Assembly (NCBI GenBank): GCA_016716765.1
Contig: JADJVA010000004.1
Location: forward strand, 372,001-436,000
From: Bdellovibrionales bacterium
GTDB lineage: Bacteria > Bdellovibrionota > Bdellovibrionia > Bdellovibrionales > UBA1609
Length of the DNA: 64,000 nucleotides
Direction of reading: 5' to 3'
The translations under genes and the position numbers were made by a program. The stretch's first letter is position 1; every line of letters begins with the position of its first letter. The notes under the pieces were generated by a model that was given only the letters and a program-made list of their open reading frames with translations, was not told where the DNA came from and did not search any database. Shown piece after piece: positions 52,317-61,127 of the stretch.

Positions 52317-53282
52317 ATGTGGTCAGCAATTTATCCCGGACAGGGAAGCCAACATTCGGGCATGGGAAAATTTCTTTGGGATAATTTTCAGAAGGCCAAA
52401 GACGTTTTTGAAGAGGCCAGTGATTCAGTTGGTGTGAATTTTAAGCGACTTTGCTTTGAGGGAGCTGAGAGCGAATTGGCACTCACTCACAACACCCAAC
52501 CCTCCTTGCTTATCGTGTCAGTTGCAAGCTATCGGGTTCTTCATTCTCTTACCGGAACTGGACCAGTGGCTGCCGCGGGACATTCAGTTGGAGAGTATGC
52601 GGCCCTTGTTTCGGCAGGTGCAGTTTCCTTTCCAGAGGCTGTTCGAGCCGTAAGGCAGCGGGGCGAATTCATGCAGTCAGCTGTGCCTGTGGGCCAGGGA
52701 GCGATGGTTGCGGTCATGGGTGTCACGCCTGACCAAGCGAAAGAGCTTTGCCTCTGGGTTCAAAGCAAATGTGATTCAAAGAATCTGGATCCAGCTAATT
52801 TTAACTGTCCTGGGCAAGTCGTTATCAGTGGCAGCAAATCATTGATAGATTGGCTGATTGCTAATTATTCAGATGAGGCCTTTGTTGAAAATAAACCTAA
52901 GCGAATCAAATTCATTCCTCTCAATGTTTCGGCCCCATTTCATAGCTCTCTCATGAAACCTGCTGAAGCGCAGATGAGAAATGTATTAGAGGGGATCACA
53001 TTTTCTGACTCAGACTATCCGATTGTTCAAAATTTTTCTGCTGAAGCCACTAAAAATGGTCAGGTTTTGCGAGAAAATCTCATTCGCCAAATATCGGCTC
53101 CCGTGCGATGGGTAGAATGCATCGAAAAGCTTGTTCAAATGGGTGGACACCGGATGGTTGAAATGGGATGCGGGAAGGTTCTAACTGGTTTGGTTAAGAA
53201 AATTGACGGAAATAACATCGAGAGTTTTAACATCAACTCAATGATTGAACTGAATGCCTTGGAAAAGGCATTGCAGTCATAA
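52317..53282 (+). CDS. fabD: Malonyl-CoA:ACP transacylase
   Basis: 321 residues. YPGQGSQHSGMGKFL at the start and the nucleophile Ser in AAGHSVGEYAAL are diagnostic, with the catalytic His later in NVSAPFHSSLMKP. It loads malonyl groups on ACP. Its ATG follows the fabH stop by three bases and fabG follows after 23 bases, so the genes are co-transcribed. Confidence 0.97.
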   Translation: MWSAIYPGQGSQHSGMGKFLWDNFQKAKDVFEEASDSVGVNFKRLCFEGAESELALTHNTQPSLLIVSVASYRVLHSLTGTGPVAAAGHSVGEYAALVSAGAVSFPEAVRAVRQRGEFMQSAVPVGQGAMVAVMGVTPDQAKELCLWVQSKCDSKNLDPANFNCPGQVVISGSKSLIDWLIANYSDEAFVENKPKRIKFIPLNVSAPFHSSLMKPAEAQMRNVLEGITFSDSDYPIVQNFSAEATKNGQVLRENLIRQISAPVRWVECIEKLVQMGGHRMVEMGCGKVLTGLVKKIDGNNIESFNINSMIELNALEKALQS

Positions 53283-53305
53283 AAGAGAAATAGGACGGAA
53301 ATTCT

Positions 53306-54043
53306 ATGAACCTAGAGGGAAAAACTGTATTGGTGACCGGAGGCAGTAGGGGTATTGGAGCTGGAATTGCGAGAACTTTGGCAACGGCAGGTGCTCGCGT
53401 TGCCATTACGTTTTCTTCTCGGCCAGATGCAGCCGAAGAGGTTCTCAAAGGTCTTCCCGCTCACAATCATCTGAGTTTGCAATTGGTTATTGCGAATGAA
53501 GACTCTGTGCATCGCTGTATAGATCAGTTGATGAGTACCTTTGAGCGACTCGATGGGGTCGTCAATAATGCAGGAGTTACCCGCGATCAGCTTTTACTGC
53601 GCATGAAAACTGAAGATTTTGATCAAGTGATAAATACAAATCTCCGCGGGACCTATTTAATTACAAAAAGTGTGATGAAACCAATGATTAAAGCCAGGGG
53701 CGGATCCATTGTTAATATCACGAGCGTCATAGGGCATTCTGGAAACGCAGGACAGGCAAACTATGCCGCCAGCAAAGCGGGTACCGAGGGATTTACTCGA
53801 TCAGTTGCGCAAGAAGTCGCATCGCGTGGAATTCGGCTCAACTGTGTGGCGCCTGGATTTATTGTGACAGACATGACAGGGGCCTTAGACGATAAGCAAA
53901 AGGGTCAAATTTTGGATTCTATCCCGATGCGTCGCCTGGGTCAGACGGAAGATGTTGCACAGGCAGTTCTTTTCTTGCTCAGCGACTCGTCCTCCTATAT
54001 GACCGGTCAAACTCTCCACGTAAATGGAGGGATGTACATGTGA
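53306..54043 (+). CDS. fabG: 3-oxoacyl-ACP reductase
   Basis: 245 residues of the classical short-chain dehydrogenase family. The nucleotide-binding TGGSRGIGAGIA is at the N-terminus, NNAG is present, and the catalytic Ser-Tyr-Lys set appears in NITSVIG and YAASKAG. It ends in the characteristic GQTLHVNGGMYM. It reduces 3-ketoacyl-ACP with NADPH. Position between fabD and acpP matches the usual order. Confidence 0.96.
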   Translation: MNLEGKTVLVTGGSRGIGAGIARTLATAGARVAITFSSRPDAAEEVLKGLPAHNHLSLQLVIANEDSVHRCIDQLMSTFERLDGVVNNAGVTRDQLLLRMKTEDFDQVINTNLRGTYLITKSVMKPMIKARGGSIVNITSVIGHSGNAGQANYAASKAGTEGFTRSVAQEVASRGIRLNCVAPGFIVTDMTGALDDKQKGQILDSIPMRRLGQTEDVAQAVLFLLSDSSSYMTGQTLHVNGGMYM

Positions 54044-54111
54044 AGAATGGTTTGTATTTGTATGTCTTTTTAACAGTGAATCAACAAAAGAAATAGAAGA
54101 AGGAGTATCAA

Positions 54112-54348
54112 ATGGCTATTGAACCTAAGGTGAAAAAGATTATTGAAGAACAACTTGGAGTAGATCCAGAGAGAGTGAAGTTGGAAGCCTCTTTTATTGA
54201 CGATCTCGGAGCAGACAGCTTGGATATCGTTGAGCTTGTCATGGCAATGGAAGAGGAATTTGAAATTGAGATTCCAGACGAAGATGCAGAGAAGCTAAAG
54301 ACGGTTCAAGATGTCTGCAAGTATCTTGAAGGCAAGGGAATGGCCTAA
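54112..54348 (+). CDS. acpP: Acyl carrier protein
   Basis: 78 residues, acidic. The phosphopantetheine attachment Ser is in GADSLDIVELVMAMEEEF. An AAGGAG ribosome site precedes the ATG. It carries acyl chains for the neighbouring Fab enzymes. A hairpin with a T-rich loop follows at 54427-54451, before fabF. Confidence 0.97.
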   Translation: MAIEPKVKKIIEEQLGVDPERVKLEASFIDDLGADSLDIVELVMAMEEEFEIEIPDEDAEKLKTVQDVCKYLEGKGMA

Positions 54349-54426
54349 AGCCAGCCCTGGATATGCTGGATATAATATTAGGTCGGAACTTTCTTGAGCG
54401 GATGCTCTGTAGTTAAGTCTAATTGA

Positions 54427-54451
54427 AGTGGGCGATTTTTTGATCGCCACT
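54427..54451 (+). other. Hairpin between acpP and fabF
   Basis: A stem of nine base pairs with one bulged G (AGTGGGCGAT pairing with ATCGCCACT) and a T-rich loop. It lacks the T tract after the stem required for an ordinary terminator, but it could mark the acpP mRNA end or a processing site. Confidence 0.4.
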
Positions 54452-54480
54452 CCAAACACCCAAAACTAAAGGGGGAGCTT

Positions 54481-55758
54481 ATGGCCTCGGGTGGAAATCG
54501 CTTTCGTCGCCCTGCACGGGAACAAAGACGCGTCGTAGTTACTGGTTTGTCATCGATAACCCCGCTTGGCAACACGGCCACCGAAACCTGGGAAGGCCTC
54601 ATCAGTGGGCGTTCTGGAATTGGCTTGATTAGCTTTTTCGACACTTCTCAGTTTGATGTTAAGATCGGCGGGGAGGTTAAAAATTTTTCCGTTGATGATT
54701 ATGTGCCAAAAAAAGAGCAAAAAAAGATGGATCGCTTCACTCATTTTGCAATTGCTGGTGCAAAGATGGCCCTGAAGGACTCCGGCTTGGAGATGACAGA
54801 GTCGATTGCGCTTAAGACAGGAGTTCTGACAGGGGTTGGAATCGGTGGGTTGCCTGTGATTGAAAGTTCACGAGACACCGTCGTGGCGCGTGGGCCCTCT
54901 CGCATTTCCCCATTTTTTATTCCAACAGTTATTTCCAACATGGCCGCGGGAAATATTTCAATTTTATTTGGGACAAAAGGGCCAAACTACACATTGACCT
55001 CGGCCTGTGCTTCTGGCGCTCACGCGATCGGCGAAGCCGCTGGGTATATCCGGAATGGTCAATGTGACGTCATGTTCGCCGGTGGCACAGAAGGAACGGT
55101 ATGTCCCCTAGCTGTTGGTGGTTTTGCCGCAATGAAGGCGCTCTCTACGCGAAATGACCAGCCGAAGCTGGCCTCTCGTCCTTGGGATAAGGATCGAGAT
55201 GGTTTTGTTTTGTCTGAAGGTTGCGGGATGTTTATCCTCGAGGAATACGAACATGCCTTGAAGCGAGGTGCACGAATTTACGGCGAGCTTCGAGGTTACG
55301 GATTTAGTTCAGATGGACACCATATGACCAATCCCATTGCGACTGGCTCTGGAGCCGCTCTTGCGATGGAAATGGCTATTAATGATGCTCAGATAAATAG
55401 GGATGAGATTGGGTACATCAATGCTCATGGAACCAGCACTCCAGCGGGAGATTTGGCTGAAACAGCAGGGATTAAGATGGTTTTTGGCGATCATTCAAAA
55501 AAACTTTGGGTGAGTAGTACCAAAAGTATGATTGGCCACACTTTGGGAGCTGCCGGAGCTATCGAAAGTGTTTTTGCCCTTCAGAGTCTCTATCATGGGA
55601 TTGCACCTCCAACGATAAACCTAGAGAATCCAAGCCCGGAATGTGATCTTGATTTTGTTCCTCACACAGCGAGAGAGAAGCAACTTAATCACGTCATGAA
55701 TAACAGTTTTGGATTTGGCGGAACTAATTCCAGTTTGATTTTCTCGCGACTCGATTGA
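54481..55758 (+). CDS. fabF: 3-oxoacyl-ACP synthase II
   Basis: 425 residues. The condensing-enzyme triad is present: Cys in TLTSACASGAHAIGEA, His in YINAHGTSTPAGD and His in KSMIGHTLGAAGA. The N-terminus is about ten residues longer than usual and basic (SGGNRFRRPAREQRRVV). It elongates acyl-ACP. A GGGGGAG site precedes ATG 54481. It ends the fab run; rpiB follows 30 bases after the stop. Confidence 0.97.
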   Translation: MASGGNRFRRPAREQRRVVVTGLSSITPLGNTATETWEGLISGRSGIGLISFFDTSQFDVKIGGEVKNFSVDDYVPKKEQKKMDRFTHFAIAGAKMALKDSGLEMTESIALKTGVLTGVGIGGLPVIESSRDTVVARGPSRISPFFIPTVISNMAAGNISILFGTKGPNYTLTSACASGAHAIGEAAGYIRNGQCDVMFAGGTEGTVCPLAVGGFAAMKALSTRNDQPKLASRPWDKDRDGFVLSEGCGMFILEEYEHALKRGARIYGELRGYGFSSDGHHMTNPIATGSGAALAMEMAINDAQINRDEIGYINAHGTSTPAGDLAETAGIKMVFGDHSKKLWVSSTKSMIGHTLGAAGAIESVFALQSLYHGIAPPTINLENPSPECDLDFVPHTAREKQLNHVMNNSFGFGGTNSSLIFSRLD

Positions 55759-55788
55759 ATTGCGTGATAACACAACTTGTGAGTGAAA

Positions 55789-56245
55789 ATGTCAGATAAA
55801 GAAGTACCATCTCTATTGATAGCTTGCGACCACGCAGGCTATCGACTTAAAAACTCACCTGATAAAGGCGTTTCCTCATATTGAGTGGATTGATCTGGGT
55901 GCCTTTGACGAAAACCGAGTGGACTACCCCGACTATGCATCAATTCTTTGTGAAAGGCTTTTAAATAGGCCTCAGTCAAAAGGGGTTTTGATTTGTGGCT
56001 CAGGACAGGGGATGTCCATGAGGGCTAATAAATACCCTCACATCCGGGCGGCTGTCGTTTGGTCTGAGGTCACGGTTAAGTTGGCTCGTGAACACAATGA
56101 TGCGAACGTCATCTGCTTGGGCGCCCGACTGATCGAGCCAGCTCTCGCAGAGAACTTACTGCAATTCTTTTTGACAACAGCATTTGAGGGCGGACGACAC
56201 ACAGATCGAGTGAAGAAAATTGGTCAGCCCGTAAAAGTTAAATAA
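55789..56245 (+). pseudogene. rpiB: Ribose-5-phosphate isomerase B, disrupted by a one-base frameshift
   Basis: From ATG 55789 the frame reads LLIACDHAGYRLKNS (the typical RpiB N-terminus with the catalytic Asp and His) and then stops at 55884. Reading one base on, near 55855-55859, gives LIKAFPHIEWIDLGAFDENRVDYPDYASIL, then CGSGQGMSMRANKYPHIRAA and the expected end KIGQPVKVK with a stop at 56245. The length from start to stop is one base over a multiple of three. A one-base insertion in the AACTCACCTG stretch thus splits an otherwise complete gene. The gene order before glyA is a known one. It may be a sequencing error. Confidence 0.88.
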
Positions 56246-56269
56246 ATAAGTAGAAGCAAGGGAGAGCCT

Positions 56270-57502
56270 ATGTCTGAATTGAATGAATCAGATCCTCAGA
56301 TTGCAGCAATTATCGCAGCAGAAATGCATCGTCAGCAAAATGGCCTGGAGATGATTGCAAGTGAGAACTACACATCTCGTGCCGTCATGGAAGCTCAGGG
56401 CTCTTGCCTGACCAACAAGTACGCCGAAGGCTATCCCGGAAAGCGCTACTATGGAGGCTGTGAAGAGGTCGATAAATCTGAGCAACTAGCAATAGATCGA
56501 GCCAAACAGCTTTTTGGCTGCGAGCATGCAAATGTTCAGCCTCATTCAGGGTCTCAAGCCAATATGGCTGTTTTTTTGGCAGCCGCTCAGGCGGGAGATA
56601 CCATCTTGGGTATGGACCTATCCCACGGGGGACACCTCACACACGGCTGTCCTGTCAATTTTAGTGGCTTCCTCTTCAAGGCCACCCATTATGGGCTCGA
56701 TTCAAAAACAGAGCTTCTTGATTACAACGAAATTCGCGACATCGCAAAGAAATGCCGACCCACTTTGCTTATTGCCGGTTACAGCGCTTACCCAAGAATC
56801 TTGGATTTTGCTAAGTTCCAGGAAATCGCCAGAGAAGTCGGAGCAAAACTCTTAGTTGATATGGCTCATTTCGCTGGATTGGTGGCTGGTGGAGTTCACC
56901 CCTCCCCTATTCCTTATGCTGATTACACGACGACAACAACGCACAAAACACTTCGTGGACCACGTGGCGGAATGATACTTTGTAGTGAGGACAATTCAAA
57001 AAGTATCAATAGTAAAATCTTTCCGGGCATTCAAGGAGGTCCTCTTGAGCACGTCATCGCTGCGAAGGCTGTGGCTTTTGGTGAAGCGCTGAAACCTGAA
57101 TTCAAGTCTTACTGTGAAAGCGTTATTGAAAACGCAAAGGTTCTCGCTGAGACGCTCATGACTAGCGGTTTTAAGCTGGTCACAAATGGAACAGAAAATC
57201 ATCTGATGCTCATCGACTTGTCTAGCAAAAATGTGACTGGAAAAGATGCGGAAAAGCTACTTGGTCAAGCTGGAATCACTGTCAACAAGAACACGGTCCC
57301 CAACGAGAAACGTTCACCTTTTGTTACCAGTGGAATTCGAATTGGAACTCCTGCCCTCACGACTCGGGGAATGAAAAAAGAAGAGATGAAAGCAATAGGA
57401 GGATGGATTGCAGACGTCCTGGACCATCCAACCGACGAATCCTTCACTACAAAAGTCCGAAACCAAATTCTTGAACTGTGTCAGCGATATCCGATATACT
57501 GA
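56270..57502 (+). CDS. glyA: Serine hydroxymethyltransferase
   Basis: 410 residues. IASENYTSRAVMEAQGS, TNKYAEGYPGKRYYGGCE, and the PLP-binding Lys in TTTTHKTLRGPRGG are all present. It interconverts serine and glycine with tetrahydrofolate, supplying one-carbon units. A GGGAGAG site precedes the ATG. rpiB ends 24 bases before it and the M23 lipoprotein starts 4 bases after its stop. Confidence 0.97.
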   Translation: MSELNESDPQIAAIIAAEMHRQQNGLEMIASENYTSRAVMEAQGSCLTNKYAEGYPGKRYYGGCEEVDKSEQLAIDRAKQLFGCEHANVQPHSGSQANMAVFLAAAQAGDTILGMDLSHGGHLTHGCPVNFSGFLFKATHYGLDSKTELLDYNEIRDIAKKCRPTLLIAGYSAYPRILDFAKFQEIAREVGAKLLVDMAHFAGLVAGGVHPSPIPYADYTTTTTHKTLRGPRGGMILCSEDNSKSINSKIFPGIQGGPLEHVIAAKAVAFGEALKPEFKSYCESVIENAKVLAETLMTSGFKLVTNGTENHLMLIDLSSKNVTGKDAEKLLGQAGITVNKNTVPNEKRSPFVTSGIRIGTPALTTRGMKKEEMKAIGGWIADVLDHPTDESFTTKVRNQILELCQRYPIY

Positions 57503-57506
57503 GCCG

Positions 57507-58157
57507 GTGTGTAATCCCTTTGGGTTGTTGTCATTTTTAATCCTCCCGCTGCTGCTCGTTTCTTGTTCTTCATTTGTGGGTCCAGGGGAGTTGACATCAA
57601 CAGGGTCGACATCAGCTGCCGACGTGCAGCCCTACGACCTCCTCTTGCCTGAGTTCCAAGGTCCTTATCTCAGGCCCGGACCTCGCAATGGGGGCGGCCC
57701 CTTTTTTAGTGAGACCTTTTTGTTGGACTGGCCGGTTAATTCCGCCAAGCTCACTCAAAAATTTCGGCCTCCTTCAAATCTCAGTCACCAAGGAATTGAT
57801 CTGTCTGGAAGAATGAACACTCCAATACTGGCGGCCCACAGTGGAATTGTGGTGTATGCCGGAGGTGGATTTAAAGGCTATGGCAAATTGATCATTATCG
57901 AATTTAATGATGAATGGGCAACGCTTTACGGTCACCTCAACCGCTTTCAAGTTAAAACTGGAGATTGGGTTTCCAAAGGGCAAGCAATTGGAAAGATGGG
58001 ACGAACAGGACGGGTTTCGGGCGTTCATTTGCACTTTGAGTTGATCCATCGCAAACAGCCCATAGACCCGCTTTCCCTCCTTCGTTGGCAAGGAGAAGTT
58101 GCAGCTCATTTCTCAGATCGAAGCCTTCTCACAAATAGTTACGAGTCAAATGATTGA
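57507..58157 (+). CDS. M23-family (LytM/NlpD-like) peptidase lipoprotein
   Basis: 216 residues from GTG 57507; the frame opens inside glyA and the GTG lies 4 bases after its stop. A signal peptide ends in the lipobox LLVSC. The M23 zinc site is complete: HQGIDLSG (His and Asp ligands), YGHL and HLHFEL with the third ligand. These are peptidoglycan endopeptidases or, when degenerate, amidase activators; here all ligands are present, so activity is likely. No LysM domain is seen, unlike NlpD. Next to glyA it is probably expressed with it, though the pathways are unrelated. Confidence 0.9.
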   Translation: MCNPFGLLSFLILPLLLVSCSSFVGPGELTSTGSTSAADVQPYDLLLPEFQGPYLRPGPRNGGGPFFSETFLLDWPVNSAKLTQKFRPPSNLSHQGIDLSGRMNTPILAAHSGIVVYAGGGFKGYGKLIIIEFNDEWATLYGHLNRFQVKTGDWVSKGQAIGKMGRTGRVSGVHLHFELIHRKQPIDPLSLLRWQGEVAAHFSDRSLLTNSYESND

Positions 58158-58297
58158 ATGATTGTGTAGAGTCTACTCACATCAAAGATTAAAGTTATTA
58201 TAAACTCCTGCATTATTTTTCCTACCAAATTTATTTGGCGTACCTTACCTTTCCACCTCCCTCGTTAATTCATCATTTCTTTAGAAGGAGCATCTTC

Positions 58298-61102
58298 GTG
58301 TTTACCCAACTTAGGATTTTTGTTCTTTTGAGCGTATCCTGCCTAGCTCTTCATGGCCGTGCCATGGAGAAAATATCTCCGAAATGCAGGACTGAGTTAA
58401 CAAAGTTGAGAGAATTGAGAGAACAAAAAGATTCTCTCCGGCGGCGTGTTCTAAAATTACCCAATGGCCTCGTCATTATTTTATTTTCTGATCTCAAGGC
58501 AAGCAAATCCGCTGTGGCTCTTGCCGTGGGCAGTGGAAGTATGCAGGACCCTCAGGGGCGGCCGGGTAGCTTCCATTTTTTGGAGCACATGGTTTTCATC
58601 AATTCAAATGAGTATCCCGAAGTCGACGGATACTCGAGATACGTTCAAGGCAATGGTGGCATCTACAATGGCATGACTGGAATCAATTACACTGTCTATC
58701 CTGCTGATATTAAACCAGACAAGTTTCCTGAGGCATTGTCTCGCCTCAGTGCCTTCTTTCGCGATCCCAAATTGTCCGAAGAATACATAGGGAAAGAGCT
58801 CAACGCCGTTAATCAAGAATATCAAAACAACAAAAGCAAAGACTCAAGAAGACTGTGGCATATCACTCAAAAGATGATTGGGAAGGACCACCCCCTCGGA
58901 CGGTCCTTCCAGGGAAATTCCCAGACCTTGGCTGATGTTCGCATGACTGATCTACGTGAACTCTTTGATACTCATTATGTATCTGGCAATTTGAAACTTG
59001 TTCTGGCGGGGCCTCAATCATTGGACGAACTGGAAACTTTGGCGACCCAGCATTTTGGTCCTCTGCCCAAACGAAAATTTCAACAGTTTCTCCTCCCGCC
59101 TCTGAAACTCAATTCACCCGGCATGATTCCTGTCGCAAGAGTCAAGAGTTTGACAGACAGAATACTCGGTCTTTCTTTTCGCCTGCCTCACGATAGTTCT
59201 GAGATCACCTCTTCGAACTCCCAAATCTTAGGAGATGCGATTAGAAAGCTCACCCCTGGTGGGTTTGCCCATCATTTAATCCAAGAGGGGTTGATAGAGT
59301 CGGTACTCGCCACGAATGAACCCCTCGCAGAGTCCGGAGATCTTTTTGAAATTGAGTTTAAGCTTTCTCCAGCTGGAGTCAGCCGATGGAAAGAGATTGT
59401 CGCTACAACACATGGCTTTTTGCTACAGCTCAGTCGCCAAGCCCTACCACATGAGTTTATCGCAAGTTCGAAGGAGATTGATACTTTTGATTATTTGCAC
59501 AGTCGGAGTGTGTTAAACTTTGACTTTGCCTATCGGCAAGCAACTCTTGCCCTTTCTGTCCCGCCTGAATACACCTTAGAAGCGGGACATTTTCCCGTTC
59601 ATCCTTCGGCTCGAAAGATCCAGCAAAGAGCCAGGCAAATGCTCGAGCCGAGCCGCTGGGCCATTGTGATATCAGATCCTGGCTTCACAGGTGATCTCAA
59701 ATCTGATCATTATGACATCGAATATTCCCTCTCGGATTTACCGATCGACTCTCTGCTTCTGGCAGACACCGAGCCAACAAATTTTGTCCTTCCAGGGAAA
59801 AACCCTTTCTTTTCAAATGATCGAACTCCGTTAAAAGTGACGACGGCCCCCAGCAATGAATTGAGAGCAGGATCAAACCTCATTTATCGTCCTGAAGATT
59901 CATTCGAGCAGGCTAAGGTGGGCTTAAGGATTGAAGTTATCACTCCAGCTCCACAGAATGCGAGAGAAGTTGGGCTGTTGTTTCTGTCGAAAATTCTCGT
60001 TTCTGAATCTCTGTCAGCAAATACCCAAATGGCATGGGCAGCAGGTATCAATGCGGGATCCTCCACGCCTAATCTTGTTCCCATGGCCTCAAATCGAATG
60101 GACTTTGCCGCATTTGGCCCTCGGGCATCTCTCCCGCTTGTTCTCAACGAAATGAGCAATGCCATCAGACAACTGGACGTAACCCCGATTCGATTTTCTG
60201 TCCGGAAAGAAAGCTATTTGCATAAGCTTGACACTTCTGATCTTCAAGAGGCGAGCGACCAGGCTCGGTTTGAATGGTATTTGCGAGTCTTCTATGGTTT
60301 GACCATTGAGCAATTGGCCTCGGCTTTGCGTGAGATTACTTTTGAGGAGGTTGTCGCTAAGACAAGGGAATGGATGAAAAATTCTCATGCAAATGTTTTA
60401 GCTCACGGAGAACTATTGTCAGATGAAGCCAGGGCATGGAGTCAGGATTTTTTGCAGAATTCCTTGATTGCGCAGTCCAATGCCGCTGCACCCAAACTCG
60501 TGAAAACTCCTGCTCTTACTGCTGGTCAAGTGCAGCGCATGACCTCAACTCGACGTGGAGGAGGAGGTGTCGTGAGACTGGAAGCTGAGCTCGGAGGGAC
60601 TCAAGAAATTGAGAAATGGGCTTCAGCAAAAATATTTATGACTTTTATCGGTCCAGCCTTTTTCAAGGAACTACGGACAGAGCAAGAGTGGGGTTATTCA
60701 GTGGGCGCAGCGCAGAAGTCCACAGCCCAAGGACTTTCTCTTCTTTTTTCGATACAAAGCACAAAAAATCTAGATGCTGTTGAGAAAGCTATGACAGACT
60801 GGATAAATGATCATGCCATACAAGATTTTAGTCAAATCTCAGATCAGGAATTCGAGGATTTCCGCAACGCAATGATTTACGAACTCGAACGCCCGCTTTC
60901 GTCCATGGAAGAAAGCATGGGAAGGCTGAGTTATTGGTTTGACCTCGACCTGCCCGATACGGTGAGAGGCAGTTTGTTAGCAAGCTTGAAATCACTGACG
61001 AAAGAAAGAGTGATTGAACTCATGAGCCAGGTATTGAAAGACAAAGTCAATGGATGGAGAATTTTCCGAATTGACCACAAGCTGGATGTGGGATTGGAAT
61101 AA
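58298..61102 (+). CDS. M16-family metalloprotease (insulinase/pitrilysin-type)
   Basis: 934 residues from GTG 58298, with AAGGAG seven bases upstream. A short signal peptide (LRIFVLLSVSCLALHGRA) precedes four M16-type domains. The inverted zinc motif HFLEH is at about residues 93-97 and the third ligand Glu lies in LNAVNQEYQNN, so the first half is active-type; the second half is the non-catalytic partner domain (EWGYSVGAAQKST). Length fits single-chain pitrilysin (PtrA-like). It would degrade peptides in the periplasm or outside the cell. Confidence 0.92.
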   Translation: MFTQLRIFVLLSVSCLALHGRAMEKISPKCRTELTKLRELREQKDSLRRRVLKLPNGLVIILFSDLKASKSAVALAVGSGSMQDPQGRPGSFHFLEHMVFINSNEYPEVDGYSRYVQGNGGIYNGMTGINYTVYPADIKPDKFPEALSRLSAFFRDPKLSEEYIGKELNAVNQEYQNNKSKDSRRLWHITQKMIGKDHPLGRSFQGNSQTLADVRMTDLRELFDTHYVSGNLKLVLAGPQSLDELETLATQHFGPLPKRKFQQFLLPPLKLNSPGMIPVARVKSLTDRILGLSFRLPHDSSEITSSNSQILGDAIRKLTPGGFAHHLIQEGLIESVLATNEPLAESGDLFEIEFKLSPAGVSRWKEIVATTHGFLLQLSRQALPHEFIASSKEIDTFDYLHSRSVLNFDFAYRQATLALSVPPEYTLEAGHFPVHPSARKIQQRARQMLEPSRWAIVISDPGFTGDLKSDHYDIEYSLSDLPIDSLLLADTEPTNFVLPGKNPFFSNDRTPLKVTTAPSNELRAGSNLIYRPEDSFEQAKVGLRIEVITPAPQNAREVGLLFLSKILVSESLSANTQMAWAAGINAGSSTPNLVPMASNRMDFAAFGPRASLPLVLNEMSNAIRQLDVTPIRFSVRKESYLHKLDTSDLQEASDQARFEWYLRVFYGLTIEQLASALREITFEEVVAKTREWMKNSHANVLAHGELLSDEARAWSQDFLQNSLIAQSNAAAPKLVKTPALTAGQVQRMTSTRRGGGGVVRLEAELGGTQEIEKWASAKIFMTFIGPAFFKELRTEQEWGYSVGAAQKSTAQGLSLLFSIQSTKNLDAVEKAMTDWINDHAIQDFSQISDQEFEDFRNAMIYELERPLSSMEESMGRLSYWFDLDLPDTVRGSLLASLKSLTKERVIELMSQVLKDKVNGWRIFRIDHKLDVGLE

Positions 61103-61127
61103 AGAAGGATCGCTGTCGACTAGAAAC

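Noticed and set aside
54427..54451. Rho-independent terminator after acpP
   Set aside because: The T run is in the loop, not after the stem, so I list it only as a hairpin.
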